NCBI RefSeq assembly: GCF_001437125.1
Contig: NZ_JQCA01000074.1
Location: forward strand, 1 to 58,704
DNA: 58,704 bases
Direction of reading: 5' to 3'
From: Levilactobacillus paucivorans
GTDB taxonomy: Bacteria; Bacillota; Bacilli; Lactobacillales; Lactobacillaceae
In this document: piece by piece, positions 19,123 through 29,909 of the stretch
Layout of the letters: the number at the start of each line of letters is the position of its first letter
Position numbering within the stretch: the stretch's first letter is position 1
Notes under the pieces: generated by a model
What the model saw: the letters and a program-made list of their open reading frames with translations, nothing else
What the model was told of the DNA's origin: nothing
Database searches by the model: none
Translations under genes and position numbers: made by a program

Positions 19123-19668
19123 TTACTGACGGCTCCGAGCAAAAGCAATCCAGATCGCATTAACCCCGAAGACGGCAAAGAACAAGGCCACCAGCATGTT
19201 GATGGATAAGGCGGCCACCACGGGATGCACGAACAGGAGAATCCCGACCACTAGACTCAAGACGTCCAGGATAATGGAGAACCAGAAGAAGCCCCCGCCG
19301 AAGGAACGCAGGTGGCTCGCCACGATCAGACGTTCAATCGAATCCAAGATAAACCAGAGGGCAAATAAATAACCCAGGGTCACAATGGCACTGTTCATGT
19401 CAAAGAAGAACACGACCGCAATCAGGATATCCAGGATACCGAGAACCAACGCAAAGTTGGCGCGCATCCCCGTCACTTCATGCAACTTACGGTAACCCGC
19501 AATCGTGGTCAACCCACTCAATAGCGCCATAAAGGCAAAGATAATGGCTAATCCTGTTAATCCAATCTTAGGTGACCGTACCAGGCCAAAAGCAGCCACT
19601 AGGAATAAAATACCAAGAATGAACTCTCCCCAGTCAAACCCCCAGCGCGTCCGATTCATATTAAACAT
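19123..19668 (-). CDS. HdeD/DUF308-family membrane protein
   Basis: A 181-residue integral membrane protein with about six helices in three repeated pairs, the pattern of the HdeD/DUF308 family. Typical features are the small residues and charged ends of helices (FDWGEFILGILFLVAA, FALVLGILDILIAVVFFFD). In Escherichia coli HdeD belongs to the acid-stress island; the molecular function is not known. The start at 19668 is preferred over an ATG nine bases upstream, because GAGGAG sits directly against the upstream ATG but nine bases from this one. It is monocistronic. Confidence 0.8.
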   Translation of the reverse strand: MFNMNRTRWGFDWGEFILGILFLVAAFGLVRSPKIGLTGLAIIFAFMALLSGLTTIAGYRKLHEVTGMRANFALVLGILDILIAVVFFFDMNSAIVTLGYLFALWFILDSIERLIVASHLRSFGGGFFWFSIILDVLSLVVGILLFVHPVVAALSINMLVALFFAVFGVNAIWIAFARSRQ

Positions 19669-19759
19669 TGACTGCATCTCCTCACAGTTCCGGTCAAGTG
19701 GCGACCGGTTTTTACCTATTGTACTGGTTTTACAGGATTCTCACAAGGACCACTGATCC

Positions 19760-19799
19760 TAAAAAAACGGCCAAACCGTGAAAGACCGGCTTGACCGTT
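19760..19799 (-). terminator. Intrinsic terminator after uvrA
   Basis: A broken stem AACGG-CAA-CCG / CGG-TTG-CCGTT is followed on the minus strand by seven T residues. Confidence 0.8.
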
Positions 19800-19814
19800 A
19801 CTGATGACAGTTTA

Positions 19815-22685
19815 TTAACGTTTCGATGACGCGGGTTTCTCGTCGGCTTCTGTACGGGCCTTATCCCGCTCCAGAACTGGCTTCAGGTACTGACCCGTAT
19901 AACTCGACTTGACCTCAGCGAGCTCTTCGGGCGTCCCAGTAGCCACGACGTTACCGCCGGCTTCCCCACCCTCTGGACCGAGGTCAATCAGGTGGTCCGC
20001 CGTCTTGATAACATCCAGGTTATGTTCGATAACCAGGACCGTGTTACCCTTGTCCACCAATCGGTGCAGGACTGCCAACAAACGTTTGATGTCGTCGGTA
20101 TGCAACCCAGTCGTGGGTTCATCTAAGATGTAGAAGTTCTTCCCGTTCTGTTGCTTATGCAGTTCGGCTGCTAGCTTCATCCGTTGGGCTTCCCCACCAG
20201 ACAAGGTCGTCGCGGGTTGCCCCAATTTGACGTAACCTAAACCAACATCCTGAATCGTCTGAAGTTTCCGGGTAATCTTAGGAATGGCTTCAAAGAACTT
20301 CAAGGCTTCACTGACCGTCATGTCGAGCACGTCGGCAATGTTCTTCCCCTTGTATTCAACTTCCAAGGTTTCGGAGTTGTACCGCGTCCCATGACAAACT
20401 TCACAAGGCACGTACACGTCGGGTAAGAAGTTCATTTCGATCTTCAAGATCCCGTCACCATGACAGGCCTCACAACGGCCCCCCTTGGTGTTAAAGCTGA
20501 ACCGACCTTTTTGATAACCCCGCAGCTTCGCGTCGTTGGTCTGCGCGAACAAGGTCCGCACATCATCAAAAACACCCGTGTAGGTTGCTGGGTTACTTCG
20601 TGGGGTCCGTCCGATTGGACTTTGGTCGATATCAACCAATCGTTCAATGTTTTGAATGCCAGAGATCGTCTTGTACTTTCCTGGCTTTTCTGAATTACGA
20701 TTTAACTTCTGTGCCAACGCCCGCTTCAAAATGGTATTAACCAGCGTTGATTTACCGGAACCGGAAACCCCGGTCACCACGACAAACTCACCCAATGGGA
20801 AGTCAACCGTGATGTCCTTGAGGTTGTTTTCGGCAGCTCCGGTCACCTGAATCATCTTCCCGTTGCCAGATCGACGTTCCAATGGCACCGGAATGTAGCG
20901 CTTCCCAGCCAGGTACTGCCCGGTCAGAGACTTCCGCGAACGCATGACCTGCTTGGGAGTTCCGGCAGCCATGATGTGGCCCCCGTTCTCCCCAGCGCCT
21001 GGCCCCACGTCGACGATGTAGTCCGCGGCCCGCATGGTGTCCTCATCATGTTCAACGACAATCAGGGTGTTCCCAAGATCACGCATCTGTTTCAGGGAGG
21101 CAATCAGTCGATCATTGTCTCGTTGATGCAACCCAATCGAAGGTTCATCTAGAATGTAGAGCACACCAGAAAGGTTTGACCCGATCTGCGTCGCCAATCG
21201 AATTCGTTGGGCTTCCCCACCGGACAGGGTCCGAGCAGAACGACTCAACGTCAGGTAATCCAGACCCACGTTACGTAAGAACGTTAACCGGTCCCGAATT
21301 TCCTTTAGGATTGGCTGCGCAATGACCTGGTCCTGTTCGCCAAAGCTGAGATCCTTAAAGAAACTCAGTTCCTTATCAACAGGTAAGTCAGAGACTGCCC
21401 CAATGTGTTGATGGTTGATCTGAACACTCAGGGCCTTACGGTTTAACCGATAGCCGTGACAGGTTTGGCAGGTCAATTCGGCCATGTACTTGCGCATCAC
21501 GTCGCGAGTAAATTCACTGTTGGTTTCCTTGTAACGCCGGTCAACGTTAGGCACAACACCTTCAAAGGCCACATCCACGTCACGAACGCCACCAAAGTCA
21601 TTTTCATAATGGAAATGGAAGGTCTTCTCGTGGGATCCGTATAAAACCAGGTCCTGTTCATCCTGCGTCAAGTCTTCAAATGGCGTGTCTAAATCGACGT
21701 TAAAGGCCGCACAGGCTTGTTCCAGCAGAGCTGGGTAGTATTGCGAACTGATTGGATTCCAGGGTGCCAGGGCGCCCTCACGGAGGGTCTTGGACTTGTC
21801 AGGCACGACGAGGTCCAAGTCGACCTCTAACTTTACACCAAGCCCGTCACAATCGGGACAAGCCCCGAATGGCGCGTTAAAGGAGAAGAGCCGTGGTTCC
21901 AACTCGCCCACTGTAAACCCACAGACTGGGCAGGCATAGTGTTCGGAGAAGACCAAGGGATCCCCACCGATCACGTCAGCAATGGCGTAACCACCACTCA
22001 GCCGCAGAGCTGCTTCGAAGGAATCGAAGAGGCGGGAACGAATCCCTGACTTCACCACAATCCGGTCGATCACGATCGCAATGTCATGACTCTGATTCTT
22101 ATTTAATTCTGGGACGTCGTCGATGTCCATGATGTCGCCATCAACTCTGACCCGGACGAAACCTTCGCGCCGAATCTTTTCAAAAATCTTCTTATGTTGA
22201 CCCTTCTTGGCCCGCACGATCGGGGACAAGACTTGGAGCTTCGTCCGTTCAGGCAAGGCCAAGACCTGGTCAACCATCTGTTCCACGCTTTGGCTGGTAA
22301 TCTTGGTCCCATCATTGGGACAGATCGGCGTACCCACTCGTGCCCACAAGAGTCGGAGGTAGTCATTAATTTCCGTGACCGTTCCCACCGTTGACCGGGG
22401 GTTCTTAGACGTCGTCTTTTGGTCAATGGAAATGGCCGGGCTCAACCCATCGATGGAGTCGACATCCGGTTTATCCATTTGACCTAAGAATTGACGCGCG
22501 TAAGAAGAGAGACTCTCCACATAACGGCGTTGGCCCTCGGCGTATAAGGTGTCAAAGGCCAGGGAACTCTTCCCTGAACCAGAGAGGCCACTGATGACCA
22601 CCAACTTGTTCTTGGGAATCGTTACGTCAACATCCTTTAAATTATGGGCTCGTGCCCCATGGATGATAATTTTATCGTTTGCCAA
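19815..22685 (-). CDS. uvrA: Excinuclease ABC subunit A
   Basis: UvrA finds bulky DNA lesions and loads UvrB in nucleotide excision repair. The 956-residue protein has two ABC ATPase modules. The first Walker A is GLSGSGKSS (about 33-41) and the second GVSGSGKST (about 645-653), each with an LSGGEAQR signature. Zinc-binding Cys clusters are CPVC...CPDC (about 255-285) and CEAC...CEVC (about 740-770). The start is TTG with GAGGAG seven bases upstream. It follows uvrB by 15 bases and is expected to share its SOS-controlled promoter. Confidence 0.98.
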   Translation of the reverse strand: MANDKIIIHGARAHNLKDVDVTIPKNKLVVISGLSGSGKSSLAFDTLYAEGQRRYVESLSSYARQFLGQMDKPDVDSIDGLSPAISIDQKTTSKNPRSTVGTVTEINDYLRLLWARVGTPICPNDGTKITSQSVEQMVDQVLALPERTKLQVLSPIVRAKKGQHKKIFEKIRREGFVRVRVDGDIMDIDDVPELNKNQSHDIAIVIDRIVVKSGIRSRLFDSFEAALRLSGGYAIADVIGGDPLVFSEHYACPVCGFTVGELEPRLFSFNAPFGACPDCDGLGVKLEVDLDLVVPDKSKTLREGALAPWNPISSQYYPALLEQACAAFNVDLDTPFEDLTQDEQDLVLYGSHEKTFHFHYENDFGGVRDVDVAFEGVVPNVDRRYKETNSEFTRDVMRKYMAELTCQTCHGYRLNRKALSVQINHQHIGAVSDLPVDKELSFFKDLSFGEQDQVIAQPILKEIRDRLTFLRNVGLDYLTLSRSARTLSGGEAQRIRLATQIGSNLSGVLYILDEPSIGLHQRDNDRLIASLKQMRDLGNTLIVVEHDEDTMRAADYIVDVGPGAGENGGHIMAAGTPKQVMRSRKSLTGQYLAGKRYIPVPLERRSGNGKMIQVTGAAENNLKDITVDFPLGEFVVVTGVSGSGKSTLVNTILKRALAQKLNRNSEKPGKYKTISGIQNIERLVDIDQSPIGRTPRSNPATYTGVFDDVRTLFAQTNDAKLRGYQKGRFSFNTKGGRCEACHGDGILKIEMNFLPDVYVPCEVCHGTRYNSETLEVEYKGKNIADVLDMTVSEALKFFEAIPKITRKLQTIQDVGLGYVKLGQPATTLSGGEAQRMKLAAELHKQQNGKNFYILDEPTTGLHTDDIKRLLAVLHRLVDKGNTVLVIEHNLDVIKTADHLIDLGPEGGEAGGNVVATGTPEELAEVKSSYTGQYLKPVLERDKARTEADEKPASSKR

Positions 22686-22700
22686 ATAACATTCTCCTCA

Positions 22701-24707
22701 CTAGTCCCCGATCTCAGTCTTCATGTCCATGACAGTATCCCGTAAGGAAGCCGCCTGTTCGAAATCAAGCTTCTTGGCAGCCGCTCGCATTTCATCTTCA
22801 AGCCGCGAGATCAACTTCTCTTGGTCTTCCTTGGACATATCTTCAAAGTCACTCGCCACGAAGTCATCCTTTTCGCCCTCATGGTCGTTGGTCTTCGTGA
22901 CCGCGATCAGATCACGAATTGGTTTGATAATCGTGGTTGGGGTAATTCCATGTTTCTTGTTGTAGGCAATCTGAACTTCACGACGCCGAGCCGTTTCGTC
23001 CATGGCCGCCTGCATCGACTCCGTCACGGAGTCCGCATACATGATCACGGCCCCATGAGAATTCCGAGCGGCCCGCCCGATCGTCTGAATCAATGACCGT
23101 TCGTTACGCAGAAACCCTTCCTTGTCGGCATCTAGAATTGCGACCAACGAGACTTCAGGGATATCGATCCCTTCTCGTAACAAGTTGATCCCAACCAAGA
23201 CATCATACTTGCCCAGTCGCAGATCCCGCATAATTTCGGTTCGTTCCAACGTCTTGATATCGGAATGGAGATAGGCGACCTTGATGCCCAAATCTTTCAG
23301 ATAGTCGGTCAAATCTTCCGACATCTTCTTGGTTAACGTCGTGACAAAGGTCCGTTCATTGGCATCGACCCGCGCGTTAATTTCACCGACCAAGTCATCC
23401 ATTTGCCCCATAATCGGTCGCACTTCAATCGTGGGATCCAACAGCCCGGTAGGTCGGATGATCTGCTGAACCACGTGATCGGTCTGCTCATGTTCATAAG
23501 GACCGGGCGTTGCCGACATGTAAATCACTTGATTAATGTGCTGTTCCACTTCATTTAACTTTAATGGCCGGTTATCCAGGGCACTCGGCAGACGGAAACC
23601 GTAGTCCACCAGCTGTTGTTTCCGTGCCCGGTCACCGTTATACATCCCCCGAACCTGCGGCATGGTGACATGAGATTCGTCGACCACCATCAAGAAGTCC
23701 TTGGGGAAGAAGTCTAACAGCGTGTATGGGGGTTCCCCGGCCTTACGACCGTCCATCCAACGTGAGTAGTTTTCAATCCCGCTAGTGTAGCCCATCTCAC
23801 GCATCATTTCTAAATCGTAAGTCGTCCGTTGCTTAAGCCGTTGGGCCTCCAACAACTTACCGGCGCCTTCCAATTCATCGACGCGATCCTTGAGTTCACC
23901 TTCGATGCCGGCTGTGGCCTTCGCCATGACGTCATCGTTGGTCATAAAGTGCGTCGCTGGGAAGATCGCTACGTGTTCGCGGTCGCCAACAATTTCACCC
24001 GTCAGCGAATCCACTTCACGAATCCGATCAATCTCGTCGCCGAAAAATTCGACGCGCAAGGCCCGGTCATCCCGAGAAGCTGGGAAGATTTCGACGACGT
24101 CACCGTGAACCCGGAACCGGCCCCGCTGGAAGTCATAGTCATTGCGTTCAAATTGAATATTGACGAGCTTACGCAACAGCGCATCTCGTTCAATCTCTTG
24201 CCCCACTCGCAGTGAGACCACATGGTTTTTGTATTCGGTAGGATCCCCCAACCCAAAGATTGAGGAAACGGAGGCCACCACGATCACATCGTTTCGTTCT
24301 AGCAAGGAACTCGTCGCGGAGTGCCGTAGTTTGTCGATTTCATCGTTAATCGATGAGTCTTTTTCGATATAGGTATCACTCGAAGGCACATAGGCCTCGG
24401 GTTGATAGTAATCATAATAACTAACAAAGTATTCCACCGCATTGTTCGGGAAGAATTGTTTAAATTCACCGTACAGTTGTCCCGCCAACGTCTTATTGTG
24501 GGAAAGCACCAGGGTTGGCTTGTTCACCTGCTGAATGACGTTTGAAATTGTAAACGTCTTCCCCGTCCCAGTGGCCCCTAACAGAATCTGTGCCTTCTCA
24601 TGTTCCTTAATGCCCTTTGTCAGCTGGGCAATCGCCTCGGGTTGATCCCCCGTTGGCTGATACTTAGACACCAGGTCAAACTTGCGATCCGTTTGTCGAT
24701 CGATCAT
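22701..24707 (-). CDS. uvrB: Excinuclease ABC subunit B
   Basis: UvrB verifies DNA damage and recruits UvrC. The 668-residue helicase-like protein has Walker [10 protein letters not shown] (about 44-52) and the beta-hairpin region with [21 protein letters not shown] (about 97-117, quoted in part by its key Tyr residues). DESH (Walker B) lies near 345. Helicase motifs V and VI are [13 protein letters not shown] and [10 protein letters not shown], and a UVR domain covers the last ~40 residues. A GGGAGG site lies seven bases before the ATG. An SOS box lies upstream. Confidence 0.98.
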   Translation of the reverse strand: MIDRQTDRKFDLVSKYQPTGDQPEAIAQLTKGIKEHEKAQILLGATGTGKTFTISNVIQQVNKPTLVLSHNKTLAGQLYGEFKQFFPNNAVEYFVSYYDYYQPEAYVPSSDTYIEKDSSINDEIDKLRHSATSSLLERNDVIVVASVSSIFGLGDPTEYKNHVVSLRVGQEIERDALLRKLVNIQFERNDYDFQRGRFRVHGDVVEIFPASRDDRALRVEFFGDEIDRIREVDSLTGEIVGDREHVAIFPATHFMTNDDVMAKATAGIEGELKDRVDELEGAGKLLEAQRLKQRTTYDLEMMREMGYTSGIENYSRWMDGRKAGEPPYTLLDFFPKDFLMVVDESHVTMPQVRGMYNGDRARKQQLVDYGFRLPSALDNRPLKLNEVEQHINQVIYMSATPGPYEHEQTDHVVQQIIRPTGLLDPTIEVRPIMGQMDDLVGEINARVDANERTFVTTLTKKMSEDLTDYLKDLGIKVAYLHSDIKTLERTEIMRDLRLGKYDVLVGINLLREGIDIPEVSLVAILDADKEGFLRNERSLIQTIGRAARNSHGAVIMYADSVTESMQAAMDETARRREVQIAYNKKHGITPTTIIKPIRDLIAVTKTNDHEGEKDDFVASDFEDMSKEDQEKLISRLEDEMRAAAKKLDFEQAASLRDTVMDMKTEIGD

Positions 24708-24740
24708 GGCATAACCTCCCTACCAAATTATTTTTTCATC

Positions 24741-24770
24741 AGAAAAATGGGAAGCGATCTGCTTCCCATC
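24741..24770 (-). terminator. Hairpin with T-run in the uvrB upstream region
   Basis: ATGGGAAGC and GCTTCCCAT form a perfect 9-bp stem around a 5-nt loop, followed on the minus strand by TTTTTCT. It can end the GNAT/HD transcript coming from upstream. The likely uvrB promoter lies even further upstream, so it may also act in the uvrB leader. Confidence 0.75.
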
Positions 24771-24785
24771 ACGCTCGAATATTTT

Positions 24786-24806
24786 ACCATACCGAACATA
24801 CTTTCG
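24786..24806 (-). promoter_or_regulatory. LexA/DinR SOS box and uvrB promoter
   Basis: CGAACATACTTTCG at 24793-24806 matches the Gram-positive SOS consensus CGAACRNRYGTTYG with one mismatch. On the minus strand an extended -10 (TGG followed by TAAAAT) lies directly downstream of it, so a bound LexA would block this promoter. Confidence 0.65.
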
Positions 24807-24825
24807 CCAGTAGCCTGCTTGCAGG

Positions 24826-25347
24826 TTAAAACTTATCCTGGTAAATCGTCACGTTCGCCGTTCGGTCCCCTTTAATCACCGTAGTGGTCTGAACCGCTGT
24901 CAGTCCAAGATCCTCCCAGAATGGCTTCATGACGCGATCGCCCATGAAGACGCTGAGCTGAAGTTGCACCGCTCCCGCTTCCTGTAGCGTAGCGGTCAAA
25001 CTGCGATACCACGCTGCCGACTGGTCAGTGCTAACGTCCTTAGCCACCATCCACATCCCTAGCCAAGCGAGACTAGGGAGCGGGTAATCCACGATGAGGT
25101 CCACCAACACCTTCAATTCACCATCCTGGAACAGACCCAGATAGGCCTTCTGTTCTGGCACGGCGTTGAGGGGAATATCCGTGACATCTTGAATGGCTTC
25201 TTGCCGAGTGACCGGGTGATCCTGGAAGTGGCCAAAATAGGCCGGATGAGCTGCCTGAAAGGCGTAGATTAACGCATCATCGTCATGAGTTAACTCCCGG
25301 GCCGTAACCCCGTTCAATCGTTGATTCCACACTGTTGCTAATGCCAT
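24826..25347 (-). CDS. GNAT-like acetyltransferase family protein
   Basis: A 173-residue protein with the general layout of a GNAT N-acetyltransferase. An N-terminal acceptor-binding part (TARELTHDDDALIYAFQAAHP) is followed by strands with LGLFQDGELKVLVDLIVDYP and a Trp-rich strand LAWLGMWMV. A final segment PFWEDLGLTAVQT is typical of the C-terminal GNAT strand pair. The usual acetyl-CoA loop (Q/RxxGxG/A) is not clearly present, so activity is uncertain. It starts one base after the HD-domain gene, indicating coupling. The substrate is unknown. Confidence 0.7.
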   Translation of the reverse strand: MALATVWNQRLNGVTARELTHDDDALIYAFQAAHPAYFGHFQDHPVTRQEAIQDVTDIPLNAVPEQKAYLGLFQDGELKVLVDLIVDYPLPSLAWLGMWMVAKDVSTDQSAAWYRSLTATLQEAGAVQLQLSVFMGDRVMKPFWEDLGLTAVQTTTVIKGDRTANVTIYQDKF

Positions 25348-25348
25348 G

Positions 25349-25987
25349 TTAGTCCTCCTGCTTCAATAACTCATTGGTTAACGCTGCCAGTTTCTGTCGA
25401 TCACTGAAGTCCGCCGCCAGCATTTCCGGTAGAACTTCGGCTAAGAAGTACTGCACACAGACCAACTGTTTGAACCTCAGCACCGTGCTCAGACTTTCCC
25501 GGTAAATCTCGGTGAAGACGGGTTCGGGATTACCCTTTTGGATTTCACCAAATGATTCGTACAAGAGATCAATCTTGTCAGCGACGGAAAGAATCTGCCC
25601 TTCTAATGAAGCGTCCTTTCCCTCTCCTAGTCGCCGGGTATAGGCGGCCTGGAACTGTTCCGGAATTTCATTTTCAATGAAGTTAGCAGTCAGGGAATCC
25701 TCAACGTCGGCCAGCATCTGTCGTAATTCAGGTGTGGCATACTTCACGGGAGTCTTGATATCCCCGATAAAGCGTTCCGTATAGTCGTGGTTTAATGACT
25801 TCTCATAGAGTAGCCGCCAGTTAACCTGGTTACCGGCATTTTCCTCGACGTCTCCCAAGAACTGGGCGACCTCGGCCACCTTAAACGAGTGGGCCGCCAC
25901 CGAATGCTGTTCAAACTTAAAGTACCCCGGTGCCCGGTCAATCGTTTCCAAATCACTCAGACTCTGTAAAAATTGATTCATCCCCAT
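25349..25987 (-). CDS. YfbR-like HD-domain phosphohydrolase
   Basis: A 212-residue HD-family protein. The metal-binding His is in EQHSVAAHSFKVAEVAQFLG (about 28-47). The HD pair is in LNHDYTERFIGDIKTPVKY (about 70-88), and a later Asp is in ILSVADKIDLLYES. This pattern fits the YfbR/YedJ group of 5'-deoxynucleotidases. The preferred start is the ATG ten bases after AGAGGAG; a frame seven codons longer would include that site. It forms an operon with the downstream GNAT-like gene and follows the trxB terminator. Confidence 0.82.
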   Translation of the reverse strand: MGMNQFLQSLSDLETIDRAPGYFKFEQHSVAAHSFKVAEVAQFLGDVEENAGNQVNWRLLYEKSLNHDYTERFIGDIKTPVKYATPELRQMLADVEDSLTANFIENEIPEQFQAAYTRRLGEGKDASLEGQILSVADKIDLLYESFGEIQKGNPEPVFTEIYRESLSTVLRFKQLVCVQYFLAEVLPEMLAADFSDRQKLAALTNELLKQED

Positions 25988-26019
25988 GTTCGCGACACTC
26001 CTCTTCATTTTAATTTCGC

Positions 26020-26053
26020 AAAAAAACGGAAACGACCTCGAGGGTTGTTTCCG
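26020..26053 (-). terminator. Intrinsic terminator after trxB
   Basis: An 11-bp stem CGGAAACGACC/GGTTGTTTCCG with a 4-nt loop is followed by seven T residues on the minus strand. It closes the hprK-lgt-gpsA-galU-trxB cluster. Confidence 0.85.
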
Positions 26054-26066
26054 CTAACTTTAACCT

Positions 26067-27008
26067 TTATTGGGCGGAAGCCGTTTTGTCCTTCAAAGTT
26101 TCCAGATAACTGAAAGCTTCTTGGCCGGCAATCCCACCATCACCAACGGCAGTCGTAATCTGCCGCAGTGTCTTTTGCCGAACGTCGCCAATCGCAAACA
26201 CGCCAGGTACGGCGGTTGCCATGTCGTTGTCGGTCTTGATCCAGCCAGCATCATCGGTAATCCCCATGGTGGTGAAGGAAGAAGTCATTGGTAAAGTCCC
26301 CACATAAATGAAGACCCCACTAGCCGCAATCTCGCCGGTTTCGCCAGTTTGATTGTTCTTAGTCGCGACACCAGTGACCTTCATGTCATCACCCAAGATT
26401 TCAGTAACGTTGGTGTTCCAGACAAATTCAATCTTGTCGTTAGCGAACGCTCTGTCCTGTAAAATCTTTTGGGCCCGCAGTTGGTCGCGCCGGTGAATAA
26501 TGGTAACTTTGGAGGCTAACCCCGCGAGGTATAGGCCTTCTTCGATGGCTGAGTCACCGCCACCGATCACCACGACTTCACGGTTCTTAAAGAACGCACC
26601 ATCGCAGACCGCGCAATACGAAACACCACGCCCACCAAATTTATCTTCGCCGGGAACTCCCAGCTTCTTGTATTCAGATCCGGTCGCAATAATCACTGCG
26701 CCTGCTTTGTAATCACCATCGTCAGTCTTGACGATCTTGTAATCACCATGGTCTTCAATGTTTTCCACACTACCGTAGGCAAATTCGGCACCAAATTGGG
26801 TGGCACCATCATACATGTCCTTGGATAAGTCTGGTCCGAGAACCGACTTGAACCCCGGATAGTTTTCAATAGCGGCGGTATTGTTCATTTGACCACCATA
26901 AATTCCGCGGTCTAACATCAATACCGAGAGGTTGGCACGGGAGGCATACAACGCACCGGTCATACCGCCGGGACCCGCTCCAATCACAATCACATCATAG
27001 TTCTTCAA
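26067..27008 (-). CDS. trxB: Thioredoxin reductase
   Basis: This flavoenzyme uses NADPH to reduce thioredoxin. The 313-residue protein has the FAD-binding GAGPGG (about 10-15), the redox-active CAVC (132-135), the NADPH-binding GGGDSA (about 149-154) and the C-terminal FAD segment GVFAIGDVR (about 268-276). The start is TTG preceded by AAAGGAG. It is the last gene of a cluster that links redox control with envelope precursor genes. Confidence 0.97.
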   Translation of the reverse strand: MKNYDVIVIGAGPGGMTGALYASRANLSVLMLDRGIYGGQMNNTAAIENYPGFKSVLGPDLSKDMYDGATQFGAEFAYGSVENIEDHGDYKIVKTDDGDYKAGAVIIATGSEYKKLGVPGEDKFGGRGVSYCAVCDGAFFKNREVVVIGGGDSAIEEGLYLAGLASKVTIIHRRDQLRAQKILQDRAFANDKIEFVWNTNVTEILGDDMKVTGVATKNNQTGETGEIAASGVFIYVGTLPMTSSFTTMGITDDAGWIKTDNDMATAVPGVFAIGDVRQKTLRQITTAVGDGGIAGQEAFSYLETLKDKTASAQ

Positions 27009-27072
27009 AGTTAACGCTCCTTTCTGCTCTTAGCCTTTAGGATACTTTACTAGTAAAAAGGAAGTTTGTCAC

Positions 27073-27978
27073 CTATTTCGACTTGGAAGGCTTCTCATCT
27101 TCCTTGGCCAGCTTCTGACCGAGGTCCTTAATGTACTGACGCAAAGGATCCTTGGTTTCGGGATGCTTCAGTCCATATTCGATGTTGGTCTGAATCCAGC
27201 CAAACTTATTGCCGACATCATAACGCTTGCCCGTGTATTCGTGGGCAAAGACGCGCTGGGTCTTGTTGAGGTTATCAATCGCATCAGTCAGTTGAAGTTC
27301 ATTTCCCAACCCGACTGGGGTATTCTCTAACGCCTCGAAAATTTCTGGCGTGAAGAGGTAACGACCAATGATCGCGAGATCACTAGGGGCGTCGGCTGGT
27401 TCTGGCTTTTCCACGAAGTTTGTTACGTTGTATAAGCCGGGAGCGGTCTCTTCGGAGGGGTTAATCACCCCATACTTGGATGTTTCCTCATGAGGCACAC
27501 GCATAACGGCCAGCGTTGAGGCACCGGTTTCTTCATAGCGATCGATCAGTTGCTTCGTCAAAGGCACCTTGCTAGAGGTCATATCATCACCGAGCATGAC
27601 CACAAAGGGTTCATCCCCGATAAAGGCCTTGGCAGTCAAAACAGCGTCCCCTAACCCACGTGGGTAAGGTTGCCGAATGAAGTAGAGATTCATGCCAGTG
27701 GTTTCTTGAACCTGGCGTAACATCTCATCCTTGTGCTTAGCAGCCAGGTTGGCTTCCAATTCTGGATTGGAGTCGAAGTGGTCTTCGATGGAACGCTTTG
27801 ACTTACCATCAACGATCACAATGTCTTCGATCCCAGACTTGCGGGCTTCTTCAACGATAAATTGAATCGTTGGCTTGTCCACAATGGGTAACATTTCCTT
27901 GGCCAAGGCCTTCGTTGCTGGTAAGAAACGAGTACCCAAACCCGCTGCTGGAATGACTGCTTTTCTAACTTTTCTCAT
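27073..27978 (-). CDS. galU: UTP-glucose-1-phosphate uridylyltransferase
   Basis: GalU makes UDP-glucose for glycolipids, teichoic-acid glucosylation and exopolysaccharides. The 301-residue nucleotidyltransferase starts with [22 protein letters not shown] (about 10-31). It contains [19 protein letters not shown] (metal-binding Asp, about 127-133) and [15 protein letters not shown]. It lies between gpsA and trxB, a conserved order in lactobacilli. Confidence 0.97.
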   Translation of the reverse strand: MRKVRKAVIPAAGLGTRFLPATKALAKEMLPIVDKPTIQFIVEEARKSGIEDIVIVDGKSKRSIEDHFDSNPELEANLAAKHKDEMLRQVQETTGMNLYFIRQPYPRGLGDAVLTAKAFIGDEPFVVMLGDDMTSSKVPLTKQLIDRYEETGASTLAVMRVPHEETSKYGVINPSEETAPGLYNVTNFVEKPEPADAPSDLAIIGRYLFTPEIFEALENTPVGLGNELQLTDAIDNLNKTQRVFAHEYTGKRYDVGNKFGWIQTNIEYGLKHPETKDPLRQYIKDLGQKLAKEDEKPSKSK

Positions 27979-28014
27979 TTTTAAATATCCTCCCTGGTTC
28001 CCTACAAAAAAATT

Positions 28015-29028
28015 TTAAAACTCGGAACGGCCCTCACGTTGCATCAACTCTGAGATAGCCTGCTTAATGTCTTTACCTTCGTACAAGACTTGGTAAATGG
28101 CTTCCGTAATTGGCATTGAAACGCCACGTTCCTTAGATAATTCATATGCGGCCTTGGTCGTGGCAACCCCTTCGATCACCATGCCCATGTGACTCACAAC
28201 GTCGTCAAGTGCCTCACCACGGCCGAGTTCATCACCGGCCCGCCAGTTCCGTGAATTGGAACTCGTGGCGGTTACAATGATGTCCCCAACCCCAGATAAC
28301 CCGATAAAGGTCATGGGGTCAGCACCGAAGGACGTGCCCAACCGAGAAATTTCGGCCAAGCCTCGAGTCATCAAGGCCGCCTTGGCATTGTCGCCGTAGC
28401 CCAGGCCATGTAAGGCCCCGGCACCCAACGCAATAATATTCTTCAAGGCTGCACCGATTTCAACACCGATCACATCAGGGTTCGTGTAAACCCGGAAGTA
28501 TGGCGTCATGAAGAGCTTCTGAACGTGCTTTGCGGCGTCCAGGTTTTCACTGGCTGCGGTAATCAAGGTCAAATCATGGCGGGCAACATCCTCGGCATGA
28601 CTAGGACCAGACAGCACCGTGATGGCCTGCCGGTTCTCAGCCGGAATCTCTTCGGCTAAGACCTGTGACAACCGCTTATAAGTATTTTGTTCAATTCCCT
28701 TGCTGGCGTGAATCAATTGTGGTTGTAGGCCAGTCTTCTTTAAGATCGTTGCAACTTCACCAGCAACCGAACGAATCGCCTTGGTTGGGACAACGAAGAG
28801 AATGGTTTGCACATCCTTCAACGCACTTTCCAAATCAGAATAAGCGACTAACGATGGAGAAAACTTGAAGTCTTTAATATAATGCGAATTCGTATGCTCG
28901 GTATTTAACTCCTCAACCTGCTTGGGATTGTAGGACCATAGGCGCACGTCATTGCCATTTTCATCAAGGACGCTCGCTAGAATTGATCCCCAAGAACCGG
29001 CACCGAGTACTGCAATTTTCTCTGACAT
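28015..29028 (-). CDS. gpsA: NAD(P)H-dependent glycerol-3-phosphate dehydrogenase
   Basis: GpsA reduces dihydroxyacetone phosphate to sn-glycerol 3-phosphate for phospholipids and teichoic acids. The 337-residue protein has the Rossmann motif GAGSWG (about 8-13) and [10 protein letters not shown]. The catalytic region [13 protein letters not shown] (about 191-203) includes the conserved Lys, and the C-terminal substrate-binding part contains [12 protein letters not shown]. It follows lgt by 15 bases, so these membrane-lipid genes are co-expressed. Confidence 0.97.
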   Translation of the reverse strand: MSEKIAVLGAGSWGSILASVLDENGNDVRLWSYNPKQVEELNTEHTNSHYIKDFKFSPSLVAYSDLESALKDVQTILFVVPTKAIRSVAGEVATILKKTGLQPQLIHASKGIEQNTYKRLSQVLAEEIPAENRQAITVLSGPSHAEDVARHDLTLITAASENLDAAKHVQKLFMTPYFRVYTNPDVIGVEIGAALKNIIALGAGALHGLGYGDNAKAALMTRGLAEISRLGTSFGADPMTFIGLSGVGDIIVTATSSNSRNWRAGDELGRGEALDDVVSHMGMVIEGVATTKAAYELSKERGVSMPITEAIYQVLYEGKDIKQAISELMQREGRSEF

Positions 29029-29043
29029 AGTAATGGATTCTCC

Positions 29044-29904
29044 TTATTTAGTAAGTTTTGCTTTTTCTTGAAATGGGTTGCCCGCCAAGTAATCGAGAGG
29101 TGCTGATTGTCGTCTGCGATAAATCCAGATAATCAGTGCCCCCACGAATAAGACGACAGATAACGCTTGAGAAATTCGAAGAATGTGGAACAACCAGAGA
29201 CTGTCCGTCCGCATCCCTTCGATAAAGAACCGACCCAATGAATACCACATCACGTAACTGAGGAAAACTTCACCTTGCTTGAAGAGTCCCGGAACGTGAC
29301 GCAAACTCATGAGGACGATGAAACCTAACAGATCCCACGTTGATTCATACAGGAACGTTGGCTGCCGATAGGCCCCATTAATCAACATTTGATTAATGAT
29401 CCAGCTTGGTAAATGCAACCCCTGTAAGAAGGCGAGACTGGTAATCCGGCCAAAGGCCTCCTGGTTCATGAAGTTTCCCCAGCGACCAATAGCCTGCCCC
29501 AGAATCACGGTTGGTGCCGCAATATCCAGCATCAGCCATGTCGGGATGAACCGTGAGCGACAGAAGAAGAAGACCACCAGGCCCGCCCCAATGAGCGACC
29601 CGTAAATGGCAATACCCCCATCCCAAATGGCAATGATTTCGCCGGGATGCTTGGCGTAGTAAGGCCATTCAAAAACCACATAATATGTCCGGGCGGCAAT
29701 CAAGGCCGCTGGCAGGGCCCACAGAATCATGTCGTAGATGTCGTCGGGCTTGATACCCCGACGTTGTCCCTCACGGACAGCCAGCATGACGGCAATGACC
29801 ACCCCAGTGGCGATAATCACCCCATACCAGTGAACGGAGATCGGCCCTAGACGCATGGCGATGGGATTAAGCGCCGCCATAATTGGTGAAAAGATATCGC
29901 CCAT
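29044..29904 (-). CDS. lgt: Prolipoprotein diacylglyceryl transferase
   Basis: Lgt moves diacylglycerol from phosphatidylglycerol onto the lipobox Cys of prolipoproteins in the cytoplasmic membrane. The 286-residue protein has about seven membrane helices. The signature [13 protein letters not shown] (about 135-147) includes the essential Arg and Glu, and HWYG lies near the N-terminus. It begins five bases after hprK. Basic residues at the C-terminus end the protein. Confidence 0.97.
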   Translation of the reverse strand: MGDIFSPIMAALNPIAMRLGPISVHWYGVIIATGVVIAVMLAVREGQRRGIKPDDIYDMILWALPAALIAARTYYVVFEWPYYAKHPGEIIAIWDGGIAIYGSLIGAGLVVFFFCRSRFIPTWLMLDIAAPTVILGQAIGRWGNFMNQEAFGRITSLAFLQGLHLPSWIINQMLINGAYRQPTFLYESTWDLLGFIVLMSLRHVPGLFKQGEVFLSYVMWYSLGRFFIEGMRTDSLWLFHILRISQALSVVLFVGALIIWIYRRRQSAPLDYLAGNPFQEKAKLTK

Positions 29905-29909
29905 CTCCC

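Noticed and set aside
23829-24215. Plus-strand frame of 128 codons inside uvrB
   Set aside because: Antisense shadow of a highly conserved gene; codon periodicity belongs to uvrB.
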